From Bacteroidota bacterium (GTDB lineage: Bacteria > Bacteroidota > Bacteroidia > Bacteroidales > VadinHA17), in the NCBI GenBank assembly GCA_015222065.1, contig JADFUQ010000448.1:1-8642 (forward strand): DNA of 8,642 nucleotides, given 5' to 3'. Shown here one piece after another: positions 1-6,000 of the stretch (position 1 is its first letter; the number at the start of each line of letters is the position of its first letter). Made by a program: the position numbers and the translations under genes. The notes under the pieces were generated by a model. The model did not search any database, was not told the DNA's origin, and was given only the letters and a program-made list of their open reading frames with translations.

Positions 1-1620
1 AAGTGGAGCCCTTGTATTTGAAACAAAATCAATCACATCAAAATCAATCTCCCCGGCAAATGCATCAATAAAATCGTATAATCGTTTTTTAATTGTTATT
101 TCACCCGTATTCTGATCATAATAAATAAAACCATCTGTTGATAATCTTACACAGAGTTGTTTTATCTGGTAAGGTGGTTTATTCATCCATTTTGCCAGAT
201 CATCAACAGGAAAAGTTTCGGAGTAATACCATTTGGTAAATTTCTTCAGGGTAAAAAGAGGATGATGTTCATCAATTCCCTGGATTCTGATGAATTCAAT
301 TTCGTTAAAATAACTTATTGATTCAAATCGTGCCTGCCCAAGACTAGCGCCTCTTGACATTGTCAAATATATTCTGGGTTCATCAATTTTCCAGGATAGC
401 ATTTCAAATTCCATATCGAGATTGTGATAGGAATTAAAATATGGGCTATGAGTTAGTTTATCATTAGTGCGATATAAAGATATTTCTTTATTAGAAATTT
501 GATAATTGAAAGCAATTCCGGGATGGAAAATAGAGTCTTCTTCAAGGTAAATAGTTGCAATAGCTTTTTTACTGGCAATACGGTCTTTTGAAAATACAAT
601 ATATTCTGACTTTATATTAAGCAGTGTAGTATCGTTTTTTATAATTGACAGGTTAGCATTCTTGTGTTTTTCACCTGTTCCGTTTAGCTTACTGCCTCGC
701 ATTGAGATACCGCCCTCAAAGTGAATATTCTCAAACATATTAGCAATCTGAATACGTTTGGCATATGAATCGAATTGCGGGAATGTAGCCATATTGGGTG
801 AGGGAGTAGCTTTTATCCTCTCTTCAAGACTCCCCTTAAGTGGTTTGTCCAGGTAAATATTGTGATAAAAAAGTACCGAGTCAGCTGAGTAATATGGATG
901 ACTGAGATCTATCTGGTAATTCTGTAGTTCAGCATAAACCTGCGTTCTGTCAAATCCGGCTCTTTCCCAACTTACAATTCCTCCCTCTCCAATCCATACT
1001 GCCCTGTCAGGAAATAATGTTCCCTCTGTTTCATAAATAATACCACTGTCTCTTTGAGCATAACAGACCAGATCTGATTTTTTGAAAATTATTTTTAAGG
1101 TACTGTCAAAAAAGAACCGGTATTCACCCGAACGTATTTTCCATTCGTTGGAAGATGAGGTGTATAAAACCCTGGCTTCCATAACTCCTTTTGTGATATT
1201 TAAATAGCGGCGAATATCTCTCAGGATGAAATTTTTTTTATTCAGAAGTTCAACAAGTCCGTTATACCAGGGAGTAAAGTTTTCCTGGTTTCCTTCAGTT
1301 AGCTTGAAAGCAGATAAAGAAGTTAAAAATTCAAGAAAATTTGGATTTGCTCGTGCTCTTCGCTTAAGTAAAAGATTAGATAAGCTTATTATCTTGTTTT
1401 TTTCTTCAATGTCATAAGTACCAGATAACCAAAGAGAACCAAAGTTTGTTAAGATAGCCTGTTGACTTTCATTCAGATTTGACCCCATGAATTTATTCAA
1501 TTCAGGAAGAAACAGATCCTGTTCGGATGGAAATTCTTTTACTGACTGCCCTGCTGTGGGGAAAGATATAATTAACAAGCAGAGTAAGAAAAAAAGTACT
1601 ACTTCAATACGTTTCTTCAT
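1..1620 (-). CDS. Large secreted protein of unknown function (N-terminal 540 residues, runs off left edge)
   Basis: I do not recognise a named family. The reading frame is open from the ATG at 1620 to the left edge, so at least 540 residues are present and the C-terminus is missing. Residues 1-24 look like a Sec signal peptide: MKKR, then a hydrophobic core at about 7-20, and a likely cut after Gly24 in PTAGQS. No lipobox is seen, so a periplasmic or outer-surface location is inferred. Residues 50-145 look mostly helical. From about 150 the sequence alternates hydrophobic and polar residues and is rich in G, N, S and Y, suggesting beta structure (for example the stretch around FEGGISMRGSKLNGTG, 301-316). 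The visible end (about 470-530) looks like a small mixed domain. The gene begins 65 bases after the tpiA stop on the same strand and may be co-transcribed with it. Confidence is high that it is a gene and low for any function. Confidence 0.85.
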   Translation of the reverse strand, partial: MKKRIEVVLFFLLCLLIISFPTAGQSVKEFPSEQDLFLPELNKFMGSNLNESQQAILTNFGSLWLSGTYDIEEKNKIISLSNLLLKRRARANPNFLEFLTSLSAFKLTEGNQENFTPWYNGLVELLNKKNFILRDIRRYLNITKGVMEARVLYTSSSNEWKIRSGEYRFFFDSTLKIIFKKSDLVCYAQRDSGIIYETEGTLFPDRAVWIGEGGIVSWERAGFDRTQVYAELQNYQIDLSHPYYSADSVLFYHNIYLDKPLKGSLEERIKATPSPNMATFPQFDSYAKRIQIANMFENIHFEGGISMRGSKLNGTGEKHKNANLSIIKNDTTLLNIKSEYIVFSKDRIASKKAIATIYLEEDSIFHPGIAFNYQISNKEISLYRTNDKLTHSPYFNSYHNLDMEFEMLSWKIDEPRIYLTMSRGASLGQARFESISYFNEIEFIRIQGIDEHHPLFTLKKFTKWYYSETFPVDDLAKWMNKPPYQIKQLCVRLSTDGFIYYDQNTGEITIKKRLYDFIDAFAGEIDFDVIDFVSNTRAPL

Positions 1621-1685
1621 GAGACATATTTTTATAAAGATATAAACCTATGCCTGAGGTACAAAATATTTTTATTCAAAGAATA

Positions 1686-2444
1686 CTAAAATGAATTGAT
1701 TATTTCTATGAAATCATCTGCTTTGAGTGATGCACCTCCTATTAATCCGCCATCAACATCAGGATTGGCAAATAGTTCTTGTGCATTTGATGGTTTGCAG
1801 CTTCCTCCATATAAAATAGTGGTGTTATCTGCAGTTTCTGCGTTATAGTTATCAGAAACCAGTTTTCGTATATATTCATGCATTTCCTGAGCTTGTTGCG
1901 GAGTAGCGGTTTCTCCTGTGCCGATTGCCCAAACCGGCTCGTATGCAATTATTATTTTGCTAAACTCTTCATCAGCCAGATCAAACAGACCTTCATTAAG
2001 TTGTTTGTTTACAACATCAAATTGTTTACCATGTTTCCTTTCATCAAGCAGTTCACCAATACAGAAAATTGGGTTAAGGTTATTTTCCAGTGCAAGTTTT
2101 ACCTTTTTGTTCAGCGTTTTGTTATCCTCATTAAAATACGACCTTCTTTCAGAATGTCCTATAATAACATATTCGGTACCTGTTGATTTGATCATTTCGG
2201 CTGACACTTCACCGGTAAATGCTCCCTTTGGTTCAGAAGAACAATTTTGTGCTGCAATAGAAATTATCTTATGGTTCACGATCTTTGATACTTCCGGTAA
2301 ATGAATAAAAGGTATCCCTATTATGACCCCGATGCTTTTATCTTTTTGCTTTTCAACCTGTAGCTCAATCTCTTTGGCAAGTTCAATACCTTCTTTTAAT
2401 GTTTTGTTCATTTTCCAGTTACCGGCAACTATTCTTTTTCTCAT
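1686..2444 (-). CDS. tpiA: Triosephosphate isomerase
   Basis: Cytoplasmic glycolytic and gluconeogenic enzyme interconverting dihydroxyacetone phosphate and glyceraldehyde 3-phosphate. The protein has 252 residues, the usual length of the family, and is complete. Visible signatures are AGNWKMN (7-13) with catalytic Asn9 and Lys11, IGHSERR (95-101) with the electrophile His97, AYEPVWAIGTG (167-177) with the general base Glu169 followed by the flexible phosphate-gripping loop 6, LYGGS (211-215) and GGLIGGASL (232-240). The ATG at 2444 is chosen because MRKRIVAGNWKMN is the normal family start. A longer in-frame reading from a TTG at 2519 would add 25 residues unlike the family and would overlap the promoter candidate at 2475-2482. 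The gene lies downstream of the DoxX-type gene, and this neighbour pair is familiar from other Bacteroidota. Confidence 0.98.
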   Translation of the reverse strand: MRKRIVAGNWKMNKTLKEGIELAKEIELQVEKQKDKSIGVIIGIPFIHLPEVSKIVNHKIISIAAQNCSSEPKGAFTGEVSAEMIKSTGTEYVIIGHSERRSYFNEDNKTLNKKVKLALENNLNPIFCIGELLDERKHGKQFDVVNKQLNEGLFDLADEEFSKIIIAYEPVWAIGTGETATPQQAQEMHEYIRKLVSDNYNAETADNTTILYGGSCKPSNAQELFANPDVDGGLIGGASLKADDFIEIINSF

Positions 2445-2474
2445 AATGTTTTTTTTATGAATGATACGAAAAAC

Positions 2475-2482
2475 CAAAAGTA
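2475..2482 (-). promoter_or_regulatory. Candidate tpiA promoter -7 element (TACTTTTG)
   Basis: On the minus strand the octamer TACTTTTG matches the Bacteroidota -7 consensus TAnnTTTG exactly and lies 30 bases before the tpiA ATG, giving a plausible leader of about 25 bases. The -33 part is weak: the nearest TTTG (2496-2499) is only 13 bases away, shorter than the usual 19-21. The same octamer occurs before folP and cdaA in this window, which supports the call. tpiA could also be read through from the tmk/DoxX operon. Confidence 0.4.
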
Positions 2483-2500
2483 AGAAATATTCAGGCAAAT

Positions 2501-2546
2501 TAAAATGCCTAAAATTCAAAATGAACTAAAATGAGCTAAAATATCA
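2501..2546. repeat. Degenerate TAAAATG-type direct repeats upstream of tpiA
   Basis: The core is a 10-base near-tandem duplication, ATGAACTAAA (2521-2530) followed by ATGAGCTAAA (2531-2540). Looser copies of TAAAAT stand at 2501, 2510 and 2537. It directly adjoins the TAACCAG array, so most of the 162-base gap between the DoxX gene and tpiA is short-period repeat. No function can be read from it. Confidence 0.45.
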
Positions 2547-2553
2547 TGTTACT

Positions 2554-2599
2554 TAACCAGTAACCAGTAACCAGTAACCAGTAACCAGTAACCAGTAAC
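2554..2599. repeat. Tandem heptamer array, TAACCAG x 6 plus a partial copy
   Basis: Six perfect, uninterrupted copies of TAACCAG (2554-2595) are followed by TAAC (2596-2599). On the minus strand the unit reads CTGGTTA. The array ends 7 bases short of the DoxX-type gene's stop codon (TAG, 2607-2609 on the plus strand) and lies about 70 bases upstream of the tpiA -7 candidate. The first copies overlap a small inverted repeat, GTTACT (2548-2553) and AGTAAC (2559-2564). Perfect identity of the units suggests recent expansion by slippage. No spacers are present, so it is not CRISPR. Confidence 0.95.
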
Positions 2600-2606
2600 A
2601 CATTTC

Positions 2607-3878
2607 CTAACCTCTAAATTTTACTAACGAATTTCTTGTTATTTCAAACACTGAAACACCCAAGAATAAAACAAGGACCGAAATTATGGCTGATGTACGT
2701 TCATGTCTTTGCCGTGCTTTTTTAATCACCATCGAAAGAACAGATTTTCTAATTTCTTTAATTTCAGGCAGATCATTGTAGTGCCATTTAGCAAGTATAA
2801 TGCCCTCCTTTAAAAGTAACAATCCCGGGTTTGAGCGGATAATTGTTTTTAAGGTTGTTTCATCAGTGATATAGAAATTTAAAGATAATTGTTGTGATGT
2901 TTTAATTTGTTCTATTTCTGAATATACCGAAGATGAAAGAGAATAAAATTTAATACCTGTCTGATTACAATATAAAGATAATGTATCCAGTTTTTGAAGA
3001 GCTTCTTTGTCGGCCTTAGCCAGATCGGAAGAGACCAGAACAAATGAATATGATTCATCTGAAAGCACAATATCAGTTATTTCATTACTGTCCTGGGTCG
3101 TAATTGTAAAATCATGTATTGGCGGTTTGTATCCCTCTTTTATTAGTATTGACTTTTGTTCAACGAAGGACCATGTAGAATCCTGCCACGGAAAGTTATC
3201 CAGGTCAAACTCTTTTCTAATACCATCCTTTTCGTAAATCAGAACTGTTTCATATTCATCAACCGGGGCATCTGGCGGTATATACATTTTCTCAGGAATA
3301 TTGGTTCCGGCATTATAAGGCCTGAAATCTATTATTGGCAGGTGATGGTAATTATAGAGGGAAAACCCCGTGAAAAGAACAAAAATAACAATTAGAATTG
3401 ACCAATCTGTTATAGCAGGATAAGCCGGTTTAAATTTCTTTCTGTAATCGAAAATTACAAGTACCATAATCATCAGTACAACATTTTTCCAGAAGGTTTG
3501 CCAGTTTGTAAGTACAATAGCATCACCAAAGCAGCCACAATCGGATACAGGATTGAAAAGTGCAAGTCCAAGGGTCAGGGGTGTAAAAGCAGTCATAAAT
3601 ATTAATACCCCCCAGGCACCCCAATAGGTTCTGAATCCAAATAGCAGAGAGATTCCTATAATAAATTCGGTGGATACAAGAAAAATGACAAGTGGGAGAG
3701 AGACCGGTATCAGAAAATCCATTCCGAAAGCCACAAAATAATCATCAAATTTGATAGCAGAACCCAGTAAATCTAATCCTTTTACAAAACCTGAGAAAAC
3801 AAAAATGGCACCTGTAACTATCCGGAAAAAAATAATCAACAGCTTCAATTTATATCTGAATTGTGAAGTATGAATCAT
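2607..3878 (-). CDS. DoxX/MauE-type membrane protein with thioredoxin-like periplasmic part (BT_3928-like)
   Basis: A 423-residue inner-membrane protein. The N-terminal half resembles the DoxX/MauE fold, with hydrophobic segments at about 12-34, 55-80, 87-108, 130-144 and 158-176. It carries the cysteine motif SDCGCFGD (112-119) between the third and fourth segments, as in MauE-like proteins linked to thiol redox chemistry. Residues about 205-385 are soluble and loosely thioredoxin-like, with a strand at FVLVSSD (279-285) and a NPGLLLLKEG turn (350-359). The usual CxxC is absent and only Cys304 is present there. A last hydrophobic segment lies at about 396-413. The context matches the Bacteroidota protein encoded next to tpiA and known by the locus-style name BT_3928 family, recalled rather than searched. 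The gene begins 13 bases after the tmk stop, so the two probably share a transcript. The substrate is unknown; a redox or membrane-assembly role is inference. Confidence 0.85.
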   Translation of the reverse strand: MIHTSQFRYKLKLLIIFFRIVTGAIFVFSGFVKGLDLLGSAIKFDDYFVAFGMDFLIPVSLPLVIFLVSTEFIIGISLLFGFRTYWGAWGVLIFMTAFTPLTLGLALFNPVSDCGCFGDAIVLTNWQTFWKNVVLMIMVLVIFDYRKKFKPAYPAITDWSILIVIFVLFTGFSLYNYHHLPIIDFRPYNAGTNIPEKMYIPPDAPVDEYETVLIYEKDGIRKEFDLDNFPWQDSTWSFVEQKSILIKEGYKPPIHDFTITTQDSNEITDIVLSDESYSFVLVSSDLAKADKEALQKLDTLSLYCNQTGIKFYSLSSSVYSEIEQIKTSQQLSLNFYITDETTLKTIIRSNPGLLLLKEGIILAKWHYNDLPEIKEIRKSVLSMVIKKARQRHERTSAIISVLVLFLGVSVFEITRNSLVKFRG

Positions 3879-3891
3879 AGAATATAACGTG

Positions 3892-4578
3892 TTATAAGAT
3901 ATTGTGAGTTTTAAGTGTTATTAGGATCTTTTCAAAAATCTTTTCAGGAGTAAGTATCATATTATCAGATTTATAACATTTAATTATTTCTATATTTTCG
4001 ACTGATTTAACTTCCTGGAGGTAAATTTCTCTCACCCTATTTTGAAATTCCAGGTTTGCTTCATGAATATCCTGTTTCCCATTCAGATAATCTCGTTCCG
4101 AACCTTCCCTGGCACTACTAAGCCGTTGTGCAGTAAATTTAAAAGGCACATCAAGAAAAAGATTGATGTCCGGTTTAGGAATATTGTAATATTCATACTC
4201 CAATTTAAGGATCCATTTTTTGAGTAGTTCCCTTTCATCAGGATTCAGGAGCTTAGCACATTGAAAAGCAATATTTGAAAATACATATCTGTCAACCAGA
4301 ACCAGGTTCCCGCTTTTAATCCAGGTTTTTATTATTGAAGCTGCATCCATGCGGTCACCGGCGTAAAGCAAAGCTACAATGTAAGGATCAACCTTACTTA
4401 TATCGCCAAATTCTCCACGCAGGAACCTGGCAATCATCTCTCCGAAAAATTGTGAGTCAGTGCGTGGGAAATGCAGATATTTGTATTCTATTCTCTTCTT
4501 CCTGAGCCAATCTTGCAGCAGGTTGATCTGTGTTGACTTGCCTGCACCGTCTAATCCTTCAATAACAACAAAAGGCAT
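3892..4578 (-). CDS. tmk: Thymidylate (dTMP) kinase
   Basis: Phosphorylates dTMP to dTDP with ATP in the cytoplasm, an essential step of dTTP synthesis. The protein is 228 residues and complete. Visible motifs are the P-loop EGLDGAGKST (7-16), FPR (37-39) at the nucleotide-monophosphate site, LYAGDR (71-76), VDRY followed by SN.AFQ (95-106), FLDVP (141-145) and an Arg-containing lid region (152-170) leading into GKQDIHE (167-173). It lacks the TREPGGT motif of E. coli-type Tmk. The FPR, VDRY and DIHE pattern recalls the Tmk branch found in Firmicutes, with some resemblance to eukaryotic TMPK, so another P-loop nucleotide kinase cannot be wholly excluded. The ATG at 4578 places the P-loop at the normal distance from the N-terminus. 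The gene is divergent from folP across 60 bases and is followed by the DoxX-type gene 13 bases on. Confidence 0.9.
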   Translation of the reverse strand: MPFVVIEGLDGAGKSTQINLLQDWLRKKRIEYKYLHFPRTDSQFFGEMIARFLRGEFGDISKVDPYIVALLYAGDRMDAASIIKTWIKSGNLVLVDRYVFSNIAFQCAKLLNPDERELLKKWILKLEYEYYNIPKPDINLFLDVPFKFTAQRLSSAREGSERDYLNGKQDIHEANLEFQNRVREIYLQEVKSVENIEIIKCYKSDNMILTPEKIFEKILITLKTHNIL

Positions 4579-4581
4579 AGA

Positions 4582-4611
4582 TTTGAATGTAAATTAAAAT
4601 AGTTACTTTTG
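4582..4611 (+). promoter_or_regulatory. folP promoter (TTTG-N18-TACTTTTG)
   Basis: TTTG at 4582-4585 and TACTTTTG at 4604-4611 are separated by 18 bases, close to the Bacteroidota sigma-ABfr consensus TTTG-N19-21-TAnnTTTG with an exact -7 box. Transcription is predicted to start near 4617, leaving a leader of about 20 A/T-rich bases before the folP ATG at 4639. The -7 box lies inside the palindrome at 4600-4622. Confidence 0.7.
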
Positions 4612-4622
4612 CTAAGTAACTA
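4600..4622. promoter_or_regulatory. Palindrome covering the folP -7 box (possible operator)
   Basis: TAGTTACTT (4600-4608) and AAGTAACTA (4614-4622) are perfect 9-base inverted arms around a 5-base centre, TTGCT. The palindrome spans the -7 element and probable start site of folP and lies about 22 bases upstream of the divergent tmk start, so a dimeric regulator bound here could act on both genes. Half-site symmetry of this length suits a DNA-binding dimer better than a terminator, because there is no GC-rich stem and no T-run. No regulator is encoded in the window and the operator role is inference. Confidence 0.5.
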
Positions 4623-4638
4623 CAGTTTTGTAAAAAAA

Positions 4639-5517
4639 ATGAACCCTAAAGATACATTATTTTCGAGAAATCGAAGTATGAAAATCAAAGGAAAAATAAT
4701 AGATTTCTCAGTTCCAAAAGTAATGGGGGTATTAAATGTAACACCCGATTCTTTTTATGATGGTGGCCGCTATACTGAGAAGGAGAAAATAGTGAGTAAA
4801 GTTAAGAAAATGATCCTGGAAGGTGTTGATTTTATTGATGTTGGTGCTTATTCTTCGCGGCCGGGAGCGGCTGTTGTTTCTTATGAGGAAGAAATTCGCC
4901 GGTTATCTGAAACTATGAAAGTGCTGAAATCCGGGTTTCCCGCGATAATAATTTCAATTGATACATTCCGTTCAGGAATTGCACGGAAAATGGTTGAAGA
5001 GTATGGGGCTGACATGATCAATGATATTTCTGCAGGTGATATGGATAAGGAAATGTTCAGTACAATTGCAGATCTGCAAATTCCTTATGTAATGATGCAT
5101 ATGCAGGGAACACCTCAGACAATGCAAAAAAATCCAAAATATGATAATGTTGTAAAGGATATCATAACTGTTTTTTCCGGCAAAGTTGAGGAATTGAAGC
5201 TTCTTGGAGTGGATGATGTAATACTTGATCCCGGATTTGGATTTGGGAAAACTCTTGATCATAATTATGAGTTGATAAATGGATTAGGACTATTTTCAGT
5301 TCTTAATAAACCAATTATGGTTGGGGTTTCAAGAAAATCAATAATTGGGAAATTGCTTGGATGCACACCGGATGAAGCACTAAACGGCACAGTTATACTT
5401 AATACTGTTGCTTTAATGAAAGGCATTGATATTCTTAGAGTTCATGATGTAAAAGAAGCTGTTGAAGCAATTAAAATTGTTGAGAAATTGAAGCAGGTTG
5501 TTTCAACGGGAAGTTAA
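4639..5517 (+). CDS. folP: Dihydropteroate synthase
   Basis: Condenses 6-hydroxymethyl-7,8-dihydropterin diphosphate with p-aminobenzoate to give 7,8-dihydropteroate in folate synthesis. It is the target of sulfonamides. The protein is a cytoplasmic TIM barrel, here 292 residues and complete. Visible motifs are MGVLNVTPDSF (29-39), DVGAYSSRPGA (67-77), SIDTF (106-110), NDISAG (128-133), MHMQGTP (153-159), DPGFGFGKT (197-205), GVSRKS (229-234) and RVHDV (267-271). Nothing in the core motifs looks degenerate. The ATG at 4639 is preferred: a TTG at 4609 lies inside the -7 box, and MNPKDTLFSRNRS resembles the N-terminus common in Bacteroidota homologues. An ATG at 4678 is a weaker alternative. 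folP usually neighbours the diadenylate cyclase gene in this phylum; here the two are parted by the repeat-flanked insert at 5527-6040. Confidence 0.97.
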   Translation: MNPKDTLFSRNRSMKIKGKIIDFSVPKVMGVLNVTPDSFYDGGRYTEKEKIVSKVKKMILEGVDFIDVGAYSSRPGAAVVSYEEEIRRLSETMKVLKSGFPAIIISIDTFRSGIARKMVEEYGADMINDISAGDMDKEMFSTIADLQIPYVMMHMQGTPQTMQKNPKYDNVVKDIITVFSGKVEELKLLGVDDVILDPGFGFGKTLDHNYELINGLGLFSVLNKPIMVGVSRKSIIGKLLGCTPDEALNGTVILNTVALMKGIDILRVHDVKEAVEAIKIVEKLKQVVSTGS

Positions 5518-5526
5518 TGGTATAAT

Positions 5527-5590
5527 GTTTAAATGCTTAAATGCTTAAATGCTTAAATGATTAAATGCTTAAATGATTGAATGCTTAAAT
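5527..5590 (+). repeat. Left octamer array of the four-helix-bundle cassette (8 units of GMTTAAAT)
   Basis: Eight contiguous octamers run GTTTAAAT, GCTTAAAT three times, GATTAAAT, GCTTAAAT, GATTGAAT, GCTTAAAT. The array starts 9 bases after the folP stop codon. Because the period is 8, the TAA in each unit moves through all three frames, so three units in a row stop translation in every frame, and each unit also offers an ATG. It is the inverted partner of the array at 6001-6040. Confidence 0.95.
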
Positions 5591-5618
5591 GTTTTTAAAA
5601 ATCAATCTTATTTATACT

Positions 5619-5993
5619 ATGACAGAAAAAGAAATATTTATTGAACGGTTAAAAAAAAGAACCAAAAAGTTTGCAGTCGATGTAATTAAATTTTGCAACT
5701 CATTAAAGACATGTAAAGCATCATCGGTTGTTACTTACCAACTTGTAAAATCTGCAACTTCAACAGGAGCTAACTATCGTGCTGTATGTAGGGCCAGGTC
5801 TAACACTGAGTTTTTTAGTAAAATTTGTATTGTTGTTGAAGAAGTGGATGAATCAGAATATTGGTTAGAGATTATAAATGAAGCTAACTTGACTAATGAC
5901 AGAGATGAATTAGTAAGGCTTACAAAAGAAGCAAATGAAATAACAAAAATAATGACAAAGGCCAAAAATTCATCATACAATAGCAAAAATTAG
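5619..5993 (+). CDS. Four-helix-bundle protein of the 23S rRNA intervening-sequence (IVP/S23) family
   Basis: A 124-residue, Lys/Glu-rich, helix-forming cytoplasmic protein without signal peptide or membrane segment. The family signature is clear at QLVKSATSTGANYRAVCRAR (41-60), followed by S61 and the third helix FFSKICIVVEEVDESEYWLE (65-84). This fits the free-standing four-helix-bundle proteins (TIGR02436-like) related to proteins encoded inside 23S rRNA intervening sequences and structurally similar to Avd of diversity-generating retroelements. Their biochemical role is not established; positively charged nucleic-acid-binding bundles are the usual suggestion. The ATG at 5619 (MTEKEIF) is preferred over one at 5589, which lies within the last repeat unit and adds ten untypical residues. 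No promoter of its own is evident, so readthrough from folP is likely. The whole gene sits between inverted octamer arrays and seems a late arrival between folP and cdaA. Confidence 0.9.
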   Translation: MTEKEIFIERLKKRTKKFAVDVIKFCNSLKTCKASSVVTYQLVKSATSTGANYRAVCRARSNTEFFSKICIVVEEVDESEYWLEIINEANLTNDRDELVRLTKEANEITKIMTKAKNSSYNSKN

Positions 5994-6000
5994 CATTTAT

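Noticed and set aside
1643..1680. Promoter for the large secreted protein (TAGGTTTA on the minus strand)
   Set aside because: It misses the final G of TAnnTTTG, and the nearest TTTG elements are spaced 11 or 26 bases away, so it is not a convincing promoter.
1878..2304. Open reading stretches on the plus strand opposite tpiA
   Set aside because: They lie wholly within the highly conserved tpiA coding sequence, show no recognisable protein features, and overlap each other in different frames.
3007..3395. Plus-strand open stretches opposite the DoxX-type gene
   Set aside because: They are low-complexity translations of the antisense strand with no promoter or start context; the minus-strand protein explains the region.
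4579..4601. tmk promoter (TATTTTAA on the minus strand)
   Set aside because: It differs from TAnnTTTG at two positions, no TTG lies about 20 bases upstream, and the leader would be only about 10 bases.
5619..5993. Avd accessory gene of a diversity-generating retroelement
   Set aside because: The fold family is related, but no reverse transcriptase, template repeat or variable repeat is present in the window.
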